Shown here one piece after another: positions 32,712 to 40,556 of a DNA stretch of 64,000 nt. The notes beneath the pieces are model-generated. The model searched no databases. It was not told where the DNA came from and saw only the letters and a program-made list of their open reading frames with translations. The position numbers and the translations under genes are program-made. Source of the stretch: Micromonospora sp. NBC_01796 (lineage in GTDB: Bacteria; Actinomycetota; Actinomycetes; Mycobacteriales; Micromonosporaceae); assembly GCF_035917455.1 (NCBI RefSeq), contig NZ_CP109078.1:7734001-7798000 (forward strand), in the 5' to 3' direction. Each line of letters starts with the position of its first letter. Position 1 is the stretch's first letter.

Positions 32712-34336
32712 CGGCCTACCTCCCCTGGCGGGTCACCGGCCGGCCGCTGTTCCCGGTGCCGGGTCAGGGCGCGGTCGACGAAGATGCCCGCGGATCCCAA
32801 CCACCGGTCCGGGTCGAGTGCCCGGTCGAGGTCGTCGTCGGTGAGCAGGGCGCGGACCGTCGGGTCGGCGAGCAACGCGTCCCGCAGCGTCGACCCGGAG
32901 CGGGACGACTCGGCGGCGGCTCGGGCGACCAGGTCGTGCGCGGCGGTACGCCCGACCCCGGATGCGAGTCGGGCGGCGACCGCCTCGGCCAGCACCAGGC
33001 CGCCGGTGGCGGCGAGGTTGGCCCGCATCCGGTCCGGCCGGACCCGCAGCCCGTCGAGCAGTCGCCGGGTCCGGAAGGCGACGCTGCCAGCGAGCCGGAG
33101 CAGGTCGAGCAGCGGTTCCCATTCCGCATGCCAGCCGCCGGCCGCCCGCTCGTGCTCCTGGATCGCGGCGGCGTACATCGTCGCGACCAGGTGTGGGGCG
33201 CGCCGGGCCGCCGCCGTGACGAGGATCGAGTCGACCGGGTTCTGCTTGTGCGGCATCGCCGACGAGCCGCCCCGTCCCGCCGCGCCGCCCTCGGCGACCT
33301 CCGCCACCTCGGACTGGGCGAGCAGGCCGACGTCGAGCGCGATCTTTCCGGTGGCCACGATCAGTCCGCCGAGCGCGGCGCTGAGGTCGAGCAGCGGTTG
33401 CCGTCGGGTGTGCCAGGGCAGCGGGGAGGTGGCCAGGCCGAGCCGGTGGGCGAGTCGGTCGGCCACCGCCGGACCGGCCGGTCCGAGGGCGGCCAGGGTG
33501 CCGGCCGCGCCACCGAGCTGCGCCGGCAGCCCGAGCCGGTCCGGAGGTTGACCCGGCCGGGCTTGCGGGTCGAGCCGGGTCCCCGCGTCGAGCAGGGGGT
33601 CGAGTCGGGTCCCGGCGTCGAGCGGCAGGTCGGGTCGGGTCCCGGCGTCGAGCAGGACGTCCAGCCGGGTCCCGGCGTCGAGCAGCGCGGTCAGCCAGCC
33701 GGCGGCCTTGAGCCCGAAGGTGGTCGGTGCGGCCTGCTGGCCGAGCGTCCGCGCCACCATGACGGTGTCACGGTGCTCGTGGGCGAGCCGGGCGGCGGCG
33801 TCGGCCGCGGCGTCGAGGTCCTGCCGCAGCGGCACCCCGGCCCGTACGGCCACCAGGACCTGCGCGGTGTCGAGCACGTCCTGGCTGGTCGCGCCGAGGT
33901 GCACCCACGGCCGGGCGTCGCGCGGTACGGCGGCGGTCAGCGCCCGGACCAGCGGGACCACCGGGTTGCCGGCGGCGTCGGCGTCCCGCCCGAGCGCGGC
34001 CGGGTCGAACCGGTCGGCGCGGCACTCCCGCCCGATCGCCCCGGCCATCGGTGCCGGCACGAGACCCTCGTCGGCCGCCGCCTCGACCAGGGCGCGTTCC
34101 ACGTCGAGCATCGCCTGCAGCACGGCCCGGTCGGTCAGCTCGGCGTCCACCCCGGCTGCTCCGAACAACCCGCCGAACAGCGCGCCCCGGACCGGTGTCC
34201 CGGCCCCGTCGGCTTCGGCGCCGCCGGGCTCACCGGGTCGGTCCCCGGCCGGTACCGGGCCGAACTGCTCCCCGGCCGGTACGCCGCGCAGTCGCGCGGG
34301 TGGGCGGTCCTCAGACGGCGAAGAAAACGGTCTCAT
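32708..34336 (-). CDS. pcaB: 3-Carboxy-cis,cis-muconate cycloisomerase with repeat insert
   Basis: A 542-residue member of the fumarase/aspartase superfamily, forming gamma-carboxymuconolactone. It has LFGGLFGAAGVDAELTDRAVLQAMLDVERAL, VHLGATSQDVLDTAQV, and the signature loop GSSAMPHKQNPVDSILV. Typical PcaB proteins are about 400-450 residues. The excess comes from an N-terminal Gly/Pro/Ala-rich extension of about 45 residues and from four tandem copies of a decapeptide close to LLDAGTRLDP (about residues 217-256). The start at 34336 overlaps pcaG by 26 bases; no later in-frame start precedes the conserved region. Confidence 0.88.
   Translation of the reverse strand: MRPFSSPSEDRPPARLRGVPAGEQFGPVPAGDRPGEPGGAEADGAGTPVRGALFGGLFGAAGVDAELTDRAVLQAMLDVERALVEAAADEGLVPAPMAGAIGRECRADRFDPAALGRDADAAGNPVVPLVRALTAAVPRDARPWVHLGATSQDVLDTAQVLVAVRAGVPLRQDLDAAADAAARLAHEHRDTVMVARTLGQQAAPTTFGLKAAGWLTALLDAGTRLDVLLDAGTRPDLPLDAGTRLDPLLDAGTRLDPQARPGQPPDRLGLPAQLGGAAGTLAALGPAGPAVADRLAHRLGLATSPLPWHTRRQPLLDLSAALGGLIVATGKIALDVGLLAQSEVAEVAEGGAAGRGGSSAMPHKQNPVDSILVTAAARRAPHLVATMYAAAIQEHERAAGGWHAEWEPLLDLLRLAGSVAFRTRRLLDGLRVRPDRMRANLAATGGLVLAEAVAARLASGVGRTAAHDLVARAAAESSRSGSTLRDALLADPTVRALLTDDDLDRALDPDRWLGSAGIFVDRALTRHREQRPAGDPPGEVGR
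33571..33690 (-). repeat. Four 30-bp tandem repeats inside pcaB
   Basis: Units at 33571-33600, 33601-33630, 33631-33660 and 33661-33690 share CGGGTCCCGGCGTCGAGC with a few substitutions at the ends. They are exact multiples of three and code on the minus strand for four decapeptides of the form LLDAGTRLDx, so the reading frame is kept. Confidence 0.92.
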
Positions 34337-34883
34337 GCTCGCCCTGCAGGTGGATGTCGAAGTGGAACCCGTCGGGCGCGCCTCGGGCCACCAGGGTCGC
34401 ACGGCGGTCCGGGTCGATACTCGCGAGCACCGGGTCGGCTTCGTTGCCCGCCGGTTCGTCGGGGAAGTAGAGCCGGGTCACCAGCCGGTGCAGCAGCCCC
34501 CGGGCGAAGACCGACAGGTTCAGGTGCGGCGCCTCGACTGTTCCATCGGGTCCGGGCAGCGGTCCCGGCTTGACCGTGCGGAGGGCGTACCGGCCGGAGG
34601 CGTCGGTGGGGCTGCGGCCGAAGCCACGGAAGCCGACGACCGTCGAACGGCGGGCACCCCGGGGGTCGTCCGGGTGGTCGAACCGGCCGTCCGGATCGGC
34701 CTGCCAGCTCTCGACCAGCGCGTCGACCACCGGTGCACCGGCACCGTCGAAGACCTGCCCGCGCACCCAGATCTCCCCCGGCGTGCCGGCCGGTACGACG
34801 TCGGGCCCGTCCGGCCAGAGCAGGCCGAGGTGCAGGTACGGCCCGACCGTCTGCGACGGGGTGGAGCCAGTCCGCTCAGTCAT
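34311..34883 (-). CDS. pcaG: Protocatechuate 3,4-dioxygenase alpha subunit
   Basis: A 190-residue non-catalytic alpha subunit of the intradiol dioxygenase. It begins with TPSQTVGPYLHLGL, then IWVRGQVFDGAGAPVVDALVESWQADPDGRF, ending with GFHFDIHLQGEHETVFF. It has the same beta-sandwich as the beta subunit but lacks the full iron-ligand set (the Tyr-Tyr-His-His of PcaH), as expected. Overlaps pcaH by 8 bases and pcaB by 26 bases. Confidence 0.93.
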   Translation of the reverse strand: MTERTGSTPSQTVGPYLHLGLLWPDGPDVVPAGTPGEIWVRGQVFDGAGAPVVDALVESWQADPDGRFDHPDDPRGARRSTVVGFRGFGRSPTDASGRYALRTVKPGPLPGPDGTVEAPHLNLSVFARGLLHRLVTRLYFPDEPAGNEADPVLASIDPDRRATLVARGAPDGFHFDIHLQGEHETVFFAV

Positions 34884-35628
34884 CGTCGTCGTCCCCGTCC
34901 TCGAAGGGCGTGCTGTCCCGGCCCCGCAGGACGATGTCGAACTCGAAGCCCAGCGCCCACTCCGGCTCGGAGACCGTGTGGTCGTACCGGGAGACGAGCC
35001 GTTGCCGGGCCTGCGGGTCGGGGATCGAGTTGAAGATCGGATCCTGGAAGAAGAGCGGGTCGCCGGGGAAGTACATCTGGGTCACCAGACGCTGGGTGAA
35101 CGCCCGGCCGAACAGGGAGAAGTGGATGTGCGCCGGCCGCCAGGCGTTGAGGTGGTTGCGCCACGGGTAGGCGCCGGGCTGGATGGTGACGAACCGGTAC
35201 CGCCCGTCGGCGTCGGTGATCACCCGTCCGACGCCGGTGAAGTTGGGGTCCAGCGGTGCCGGCCAGTTGTCCACCGCGTGCCGGTACCGGCCGGACGCGT
35301 TCGGCTGCCAGATCTCGACCAGGGTGTCGGGGACCGGGCGGCCGTCGCCGTCGCGTACCCGGCCGTGCACATGGATCCGCTGGCCGAGCGGTTCGCCGTC
35401 GTGCTGGCGGGTGAGGTCGTGGTCGAGCGGGCCGAGCCGTTCGGCGCCGAGCAGTGGTCCGGTGATCTCGGTGAGCCGCTGCGGGAGCAGGACCAGCGGC
35501 CGGGTGGGGGCACGCAACACGGTCGAGCCGTACTCGGGGCTGAGCAGCGGCGGATGCGTACGGTCGTCGTCCGGTCGGTACGTCGGCAGCACCAGGCCGG
35601 TCGGGCCGCGTCCGGTGGTTTCGGTCAT
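34876..35628 (-). CDS. pcaH: Protocatechuate 3,4-dioxygenase beta subunit
   Basis: A 250-residue catalytic subunit that cleaves protocatechuate between the two hydroxyls to 3-carboxy-cis,cis-muconate. The Fe(III) ligands are visible as the Tyr in ASGRYRHAVDNWPAPLDPNF and Tyr-His-His in GAYPWRNHLNAWRPAHIHFS. VEIWQPNASGRYRH is the intradiol dioxygenase signature. It ends with an Asp-rich run (EDGDDDDD), which overlaps the pcaG start. Preceded by pcaF with a 9-base gap. Confidence 0.95.
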   Translation of the reverse strand: MTETTGRGPTGLVLPTYRPDDDRTHPPLLSPEYGSTVLRAPTRPLVLLPQRLTEITGPLLGAERLGPLDHDLTRQHDGEPLGQRIHVHGRVRDGDGRPVPDTLVEIWQPNASGRYRHAVDNWPAPLDPNFTGVGRVITDADGRYRFVTIQPGAYPWRNHLNAWRPAHIHFSLFGRAFTQRLVTQMYFPGDPLFFQDPIFNSIPDPQARQRLVSRYDHTVSEPEWALGFEFDIVLRGRDSTPFEDGDDDDD

Positions 35629-35637
35629 CGGTCCCTC

Positions 35638-36822
35638 CTAACAGGCTTCGAGCACGACGGCCAGCCCCTGGCCGACGCCGATGCAGATGGCGGCCAGCCC
35701 GTACCCGCCGCCGCGGCGGTGCAGTTGCCAGGCGAGCGAGCCGAGGATGCGCGACCCGGACGAGCCGAGCGGGTGTCCCAGGGCGATCGCCCCGCCCTGC
35801 GGGTTGACCAGGTCGGGATCCAGTTCCGGCCACTGCGACAGGCAGGCCAGCGACTGGGCGGCGAACGCCTCGTTGAGTTCGACCACGGCCAGGTCGGTGA
35901 AGCCGATTCCGGCCCGGTCCAGCGCCCGCCGGGCCGCCGCCACCGGGCCGATGCCGAACAGTTCCGGTTCGATCGCGGTGACCGCCCGGGAGACGATCCG
36001 GGCCAGTGGCGCCCGGCCGATGGTGTCGAGCCCGGCTCGGTCGGCGAGGAGCAGGGCGCTGGCGCCGTCGTTGAGCGGGGAGGAGTTGCCGGCGGTCACC
36101 GTACCGTCGGGCCGGAAGGCCGGCTTGAGGCCGGCGAGCGCCGCGGCCGAGGTCGTCGGCCGCACGCTCTCGTCGCTCACAAGATCCGTTCCGGGTACGG
36201 CGCTGACCTCGTCGGTGAAGCACCCGTCCGCCCAGGCTGCGGCGGCCAACCCGTGGCTGCGCAGGGCGAACGCGTCCTGCGCCGATCGGGAGATCCGGTA
36301 CCGGTCGGCCAGTTGCTCGGTGCACTCGCCGAGGCTGGCGGTCCACTGCGCCGGCATGTTCGGGTTGACCAGCCGCCACCCGAGCGTGGTCGAGTGCAGC
36401 GTCTGCGCCCCGGCGGGGTAGGCCCGTTCGGGCTTGGGCAGCACCCACGGGGCGCGGCTCATCGACTCGACGCCACCGGCCAGGCAGATCGAGGCGTCGC
36501 CGACCGCTATCGCCCGGTTGGCCGCGATGACCGCCTCCAGACCGGACCCGCAGAGCCGGTTGACGGTGGCGCCGGGCACCGACGGTGGCAGACCGGCGAG
36601 GAGTACGGCCATCCGCGCCACGTCCCGGTTGTCCTCCCCGGCGCCGTTGGCGTTGCCGAGCAGCACGTCGTCGATCCGGGCCGGGTCGAGATCCGGGCTG
36701 CGCCGCACGATCTCCCCCACCACGTGCGCTGCCAGGTCGTCGGGGCGTACGCCGGCCAGGGCGCCGCCGTACCGGCCGATCGGGGTGCGTACCGCGTCGA
36801 CCAGGTACACCTCGCCGGTCAT
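35638..36822 (-). CDS. pcaF: Beta-ketoadipyl-CoA thiolase
   Basis: A 394-residue thiolase cleaving beta-ketoadipyl-CoA to succinyl-CoA and acetyl-CoA. The acyl-accepting Cys is in NRLCGSGLEAV (near residue 90), followed by AGGVESMSRAPWVLPK. The C-terminal residues are GGAIALGHPLGSSGSRI (His) and the second catalytic Cys in AAICIGVGQGLAVVLE. EAC is the C-terminus. GGAAGGTG precedes the ATG, which overlaps the pcaJ stop (ATGA). Confidence 0.94.
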   Translation of the reverse strand: MTGEVYLVDAVRTPIGRYGGALAGVRPDDLAAHVVGEIVRRSPDLDPARIDDVLLGNANGAGEDNRDVARMAVLLAGLPPSVPGATVNRLCGSGLEAVIAANRAIAVGDASICLAGGVESMSRAPWVLPKPERAYPAGAQTLHSTTLGWRLVNPNMPAQWTASLGECTEQLADRYRISRSAQDAFALRSHGLAAAAWADGCFTDEVSAVPGTDLVSDESVRPTTSAAALAGLKPAFRPDGTVTAGNSSPLNDGASALLLADRAGLDTIGRAPLARIVSRAVTAIEPELFGIGPVAAARRALDRAGIGFTDLAVVELNEAFAAQSLACLSQWPELDPDLVNPQGGAIALGHPLGSSGSRILGSLAWQLHRRGGGYGLAAICIGVGQGLAVVLEAC

Positions 36823-37610
36823 GGCGCACCTTCCAGGGTGGCGCTGAGGGCGCGCAGCGCGTTCAGTTCGGCCACGGTCGGCGCGGGTTCGGTGACGAGG
36901 TTGTCGGCGACCGCGAGCGGCCACCCGGTCGACGCGCGGGCCCGGTCGACGGTGGCACCGGGATGCAGCCGGGTCAGGGTCAGCTCCAGGGTGTCCGGAT
37001 CGGGTTCCAGGACACCGAGATCGGTGATGACCAGGCGGGGCCCGCCGCCGCGCAGTCCGAGCCGTTCCCGGTCGCCCGGTCCGCGTCCGTAGCCGACCGA
37101 GGTGACGAAGTCGACCCGCCCGACGAACGTACGCGGGGTCTGCCGGACCACGACGATCACCTCGCGGCAGGAGGCGGCGATCTCGGGCGCGCCACCGGCC
37201 CCGGGCAACCGGACCTTCGGGTCGCCGTAGCTGCCGCCGATCACGGTGGTGTTCAGGTTGCCGAGGCGGTCGAGTTGGGCGGCCCCGAGGAAGCCGACGT
37301 CGATCCGGCCGGGCTGCAACCAGTAGTTGAAGACCTCCGGCACCGAGACCACCGAGTCGGCGGTGTCGGCGAGGATGCCGTCGCCGATCGAGAGCGGCAG
37401 CCGGTCGGGTTTGGCGCCCAGGCAACCGGACTCGTAGATGAGCATCAGGTTCGGGGCGTGCGTGGCGCGGGCCAGGTTCGCCGCTGTGCTCGGCAGTCCG
37501 ATGCCGACGAAGCAGGACGTGCCGTCGCGCAGTTGCCGGGCGGCGGCGACGGTCATCATCTCGTCCGCCGTCCAGTCCGGATGTTCGGTCGTATCCAGGC
37601 CTCCACTCAT
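36819..37610 (-). CDS. pcaJ: 3-Oxoadipate CoA-transferase, beta subunit
   Basis: A 263-residue class I CoA-transferase small subunit. The catalytic Glu is in MLIYESGCLGA (near residue 60). SLPLSIGDGIL-like and GGSYGDPKVRLPGAGGAPEIAASCREVIVV complete the family pattern. With PcaI it transfers CoA from succinyl-CoA to beta-ketoadipate. The N-terminal WTADEMMTVAAARQLRDG is normal for the subunit. It overlaps both pcaI (ATGA) and pcaF. Confidence 0.93.
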   Translation of the reverse strand: MSGGLDTTEHPDWTADEMMTVAAARQLRDGTSCFVGIGLPSTAANLARATHAPNLMLIYESGCLGAKPDRLPLSIGDGILADTADSVVSVPEVFNYWLQPGRIDVGFLGAAQLDRLGNLNTTVIGGSYGDPKVRLPGAGGAPEIAASCREVIVVVRQTPRTFVGRVDFVTSVGYGRGPGDRERLGLRGGGPRLVITDLGVLEPDPDTLELTLTRLHPGATVDRARASTGWPLAVADNLVTEPAPTVAELNALRALSATLEGAP

Positions 37611-38425
37611 TCCGACTCAACCGCTTCCAGCACGTGTCGCTCCATCCACTGGCGGAAGGTGTCCCGGTCCCGGCTGATCTCGTCCCAGCCGACGTAGAAG
37701 TTGTTGTCCCGGACCGAGTAGCCCTGGGCGTACGACGGGTGCGCGCCGCCGGGGACCTCGGCCACCGCGCCGACCACCCAGGCCGGCAGGATCACCTGAC
37801 CCGGTACGGGTTCCAGCCGGTCGACGACCTCCTCGACGGTGACCAGGGACCGGCGGGCGGCCAGCACCGCTTCCTTCTGCACCCCGGTGATGCCCCAGAG
37901 CTGGACGTTGCCGGCCCGGTCGGCGCGCTGGGCGTGCACCACGGTGACGTCGGGCCGCAGTGCCGGTACGGCGGTGAGCAGTTCGCCGGTGAACGGGCAG
38001 CTGATGGTCCTGATGTTCGAGGTGTGCCGGGGCAGGTCGGTGCCGGTGTAACCACGCAGTACGGCGAACGGCAGGCCGGAGGCGCCGGCGACGTACCGGT
38101 TGGCCATTCCGGCGTGGCTGTGTTCCTCCAGGTCGAGCCGGCCCGGCCAGGAGTTCTGCACGGCGTCGCGGAACCGGTGCAGGGAGCCGACGCCGGGGTT
38201 GCCGCCCCAGGAGAAGACCAGCCGGTTCGCGCACCCCATGCCGATGAGCTGGTCGTAGATGACGTCCGGGGTCATCCGTACCAGGGTCAGGTCGCGCCGC
38301 CCCTGGCGGATGATCTCGTGTCCGGCGGCGAACGGGATGAGGTGGGTGAAGCCTTCGAGGGCGACCACGTCCCCGTCGTGCACCAGCTCCGCGATCCCCT
38401 CGGACAGCGAGACGATGTTCGCCAT
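37607..38425 (-). CDS. pcaI: 3-Oxoadipate CoA-transferase, alpha subunit
   Basis: A 272-residue class I CoA-transferase large subunit starting MANIVSLSEGIAELVHDGDVVALEGFTHLIPFAAGHEIIRQ; the usual GGF/EGFTH CoA-binding loop is present, followed by PFTGELLTAVPALRPDVTVVHAQRADRAGNVQLWG. It is the first gene of the nine-gene operon. The ATG at 38425 is set by the strong GGAGGCGGAAGG; a longer frame reaches 38623 but runs through the divergent promoter region. Expression is presumably controlled from the 15-bp motif at 38483-38497. Confidence 0.93.
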   Translation of the reverse strand: MANIVSLSEGIAELVHDGDVVALEGFTHLIPFAAGHEIIRQGRRDLTLVRMTPDVIYDQLIGMGCANRLVFSWGGNPGVGSLHRFRDAVQNSWPGRLDLEEHSHAGMANRYVAGASGLPFAVLRGYTGTDLPRHTSNIRTISCPFTGELLTAVPALRPDVTVVHAQRADRAGNVQLWGITGVQKEAVLAARRSLVTVEEVVDRLEPVPGQVILPAWVVGAVAEVPGGAHPSYAQGYSVRDNNFYVGWDEISRDRDTFRQWMERHVLEAVESE

Positions 38426-38482
38426 CGGCCTTCCGCCTCCTCGTTTCCGAGCCGCCGCCACGTGTTCGGCATGCGGACTGTC

Positions 38483-38497
38483 GTCCTCAATTCGAAC
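38483..38497 (-). promoter_or_regulatory. Candidate IclR operator 1 (pca side)
   Basis: On the minus strand this reads GTTCGAATTGAGGAC, matching the two rightward-side motifs at 12 or more of 15 positions under the consensus GTTCKMMWTGMGRAC. It lies 58 bases upstream of the pcaI start, in the expected position for the leftward promoter. Confidence 0.6.
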
Positions 38498-38623
38498 GTA
38501 GCGGCCGGCGAGGCGTTCCGTCAACGAGGTCGCGACCCTCCCCAAGGGACGCCGGAGCCGTTGCGGAAATGTTGCCGCCGCAGGTCGGGATGAGGCCTTG
38601 ACGTGAGGCTCACCACATGCCAA

Positions 38624-38638
38624 GTTCTAAATGAGAAC
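38624..38638 (+). promoter_or_regulatory. Candidate IclR operator 2
   Basis: GTTCT AAATG AGAAC is a perfect 5-5-5 inverted repeat. It lies 20 bases after the TTGACG box, where the -10 should be, so binding would interfere with (or position) RNA polymerase at the rightward promoter. Confidence 0.7.
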
Positions 38639-38642
38639 AGCC

Positions 38643-38657
38643 GTTCGCCTTGCGAAC
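38643..38657 (+). promoter_or_regulatory. Candidate IclR operator 3
   Basis: GTTCG CCTTG CGAAC is a second perfect 5-5-5 inverted repeat. Its centre is 19 bp from that of operator 2, about two helical turns, so two dimers could bind side by side on one face. Confidence 0.7.
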
Positions 38658-38750
38658 ACCACCACCACCGCTTCCGAACACCCTCGAGGGCTTCCGGTCG
38701 AGGCCCGCCCCCCTCGGTCCGTCCAGGACCACCGGACGCAGGAGCGACTC

Positions 38751-39713
38751 ATGCGCCGTCTCATGGTCAGTGCCATCGCCGCCACCCTGATACTCGGCGT
38801 GGCCGCCTGCGGCTCCACCGAGGACACCGGCGACGACGGCGGGTCCGCCGGACCGGACAGGGTCAAGGTCGGCGCGATCCCCATCGTCGACGTGGCACCG
38901 CTCTACCTGGGCGAGGAAAAGGGTTTCTTCCGCGACCAGGGGATCGAGCTGGAGGTGGTCAACACCACCGGGGGTGCCGCGGCCGTGCCCGGCGTGGTCA
39001 GCGGCGAGTTCGACTTCGCCTTCGGCAACGTCGTCTCGCTCATCCTGGCCCGTTCCCAACGGCTGCCGCTGAAGGCGATCGCGGTCGGCAACTCGTCCAC
39101 CGGCAAGGCCGACGCCGACTTCGGCGGCATCGTGGTACCAGCGGGCAGTCCGATCCAGACCGCGGCCGACCTCGCCGGCCGTACCGTCGCGGTCAACAAC
39201 CTCAAGAACGTCGGCGACACCACCGTGCGCGCCTCCATCCGCAAGGCGGGCGGCGACGCCACCAAGGTGAAGTTCGTCGAGCTGCCCTTCCCCGACATGC
39301 CGGCCGCGGTCGCCGCCAAGCGGGTCGACGCGGCCTGGATCGTCGAGCCGTTCTTCACCGTGGCCCGCAACGAGGGCGCCCGGGTGGTCGCCTCGAACTT
39401 CGTCGACACCGCGCCGAACATGACGGTGGCGGCGTACTTCACCAGCGAGAACGTCGTCAAGGAGCGGGCGGACCTGACCCGCCGGTTCACAGCCGCGATC
39501 GAGACCTCGCTGAAGTACGCGCAGGAGCACCCGGACGAGGCCCGCAAGGTGCTGCTGAGCTACACCAAGATCGAGGCCGCGGTGACCGAGCAGATCACCC
39601 TGCCCGCCTGGCCCACCGAGATCAACCGCGAATCGGTGCAGGTCATGGCCGATCTGATGCTGACCGACGGGCTGATCAAGGAGAAGGTCGACATCTCGGA
39701 ACTGCTCCCGTGA
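38751..39713 (+). CDS. ABC transporter substrate-binding lipoprotein (NitT/TauT type)
   Basis: A 320-residue lipoprotein. The signal peptide is MRRLMVSAIAATLILGVAAC, with lipobox Cys at residue 20. The binding domain (KVGAIPIVDVAPLYLGEEKGFFRDQGIELE...) is the SsuA/NMT1/THI5-like periplasmic-binding type 2 fold used for sulfonates, nitrate and aromatic acids such as phthalate. The genes that follow imply an aromatic carboxylate, probably a hydroxyphenylglyoxylate or hydroxybenzoate, as ligand (inference). GGAG precedes the ATG. First gene of the rightward operon, GTGA overlap with the permease gene. Confidence 0.9.
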   Translation: MRRLMVSAIAATLILGVAACGSTEDTGDDGGSAGPDRVKVGAIPIVDVAPLYLGEEKGFFRDQGIELEVVNTTGGAAAVPGVVSGEFDFAFGNVVSLILARSQRLPLKAIAVGNSSTGKADADFGGIVVPAGSPIQTAADLAGRTVAVNNLKNVGDTTVRASIRKAGGDATKVKFVELPFPDMPAAVAAKRVDAAWIVEPFFTVARNEGARVVASNFVDTAPNMTVAAYFTSENVVKERADLTRRFTAAIETSLKYAQEHPDEARKVLLSYTKIEAAVTEQITLPAWPTEINRESVQVMADLMLTDGLIKEKVDISELLP

Positions 39714-40507
39714 GTTCCGGATCGGGGCGCCGGGCCGGTGGCGGCACCACGCTGCTCGGCGTACTCGGGTTCGCGACCTTCCTGGCCGTCCTGGAGTTGG
39801 TGCCGCGCAGCGGGCTGGTCTCTTCCGACTACCTGCCGCCGCTGAGCCGGATCGCGGTCGCGCTGACCGACCTGCTCGGCGAACCGGATTTCTGGACCGC
39901 CGCCGGTGACACCGTCCGGGGCTGGTTCCTCGGTCTGGCCATCGCGGTCGCCCTCGGCATCGTGCTCGGCTTTGTCATCGGCACCGTGCCGGTGCTGCGC
40001 GAGTTCACCGCCTCGACGATCGAGTTCCTCCGGCCCATCCCGTCGGTCGCGCTGATCCCGCTGGCCGTCCTGCTCTTCGGCACCGACCTGCGCTCGGTGC
40101 TGCTGCTGGTCGTCTACGCCTCGTTCTGGCAGGTGCTGATCCAGGTGCTCTACGGCGTACAGGACGTCGACCCGGTCGCCCAGGACACCGCCCGTACGTT
40201 CGGTCTCGGCCGGTGGGCCCGGATCAGGTACGTCACCTGGCCGACCGCGCTGCCGTACCTGCTCACCGGGGTTCGGCTCGCCGCCGCGGTGGCGCTGATC
40301 CTGGCGATCACCGCCGAACTCATCATCGGCGCACCCGGCCTCGGCAACGCCATCGGTACCGCCCAGTCCGGCGGTGCGGTCGCCGAGATGTACGCCCTGG
40401 TCATCGTCACCGGACTGCTCGGGGTGGCGGTCAACGTGCTGGCCCGGCTGGTCGAGCGCTGGCTGCTCGCCTGGCACCCGTCGATCCGCAGCGAGGTAAC
40501 AGCGTGA
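39710..40507 (+). CDS. ABC transporter permease 1 (SsuC/TauC family)
   Basis: A 265-residue permease with six predicted membrane helices. The cytoplasmic EAA-type loop is GVQDVDPVAQDTARTFGLGRWARIRYVTWPTALPYLLTGVRLA (about 140-180). IEFLRPIPSVALIPLAVLLFG is the typical SsuC-family stretch. It should pair with the second permease to form the heterodimeric channel. Its stop is followed by a 26-bp tandem repeat before the second permease gene. Confidence 0.9.
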   Translation: MSSGSGRRAGGGTTLLGVLGFATFLAVLELVPRSGLVSSDYLPPLSRIAVALTDLLGEPDFWTAAGDTVRGWFLGLAIAVALGIVLGFVIGTVPVLREFTASTIEFLRPIPSVALIPLAVLLFGTDLRSVLLLVVYASFWQVLIQVLYGVQDVDPVAQDTARTFGLGRWARIRYVTWPTALPYLLTGVRLAAAVALILAITAELIIGAPGLGNAIGTAQSGGAVAEMYALVIVTGLLGVAVNVLARLVERWLLAWHPSIRSEVTA

Positions 40508-40556
40508 CCGAGCGAAGCGAGGTGCCGGCGTGACCGAGCGAAGCGAGGTGCCGGCG
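40505..40556 (+). repeat. 26-bp perfect tandem duplication between permease genes
   Basis: TGACCGAGCGAAGCGAGGTG followed by CCGGCG occurs at 40505-40530 and again at 40531-40556. The first copy carries the stop codon of permease 1; the last G of the second copy begins the GTG of permease 2. GACCGAGCGAAGCGAGG-type words are common intergenic repeats in actinobacteria as far as I remember. Confidence 0.9.

Larger units (their letters stand above)
38426..38750. other. 325-bp divergent control region of the two aromatic operons
   Basis: Between pcaI (leftward) and the transporter operon (rightward). It holds three related 15-bp motifs, a TTGACG -35-like box at 38598-38603, and the ribosome binding sites of both first genes. 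No gene is visible. ACCACCACCACC near 38657-38669 is a simple triplet repeat. Confidence 0.7.

Noticed and set aside
38631-38750. Upstream extension of the substrate-binding protein (ATG at 38631)
   Set aside because: It would run through two operator-like dyads and destroy the lipoprotein signal peptide; the ATG at 38751 has GGAG and a proper lipobox.
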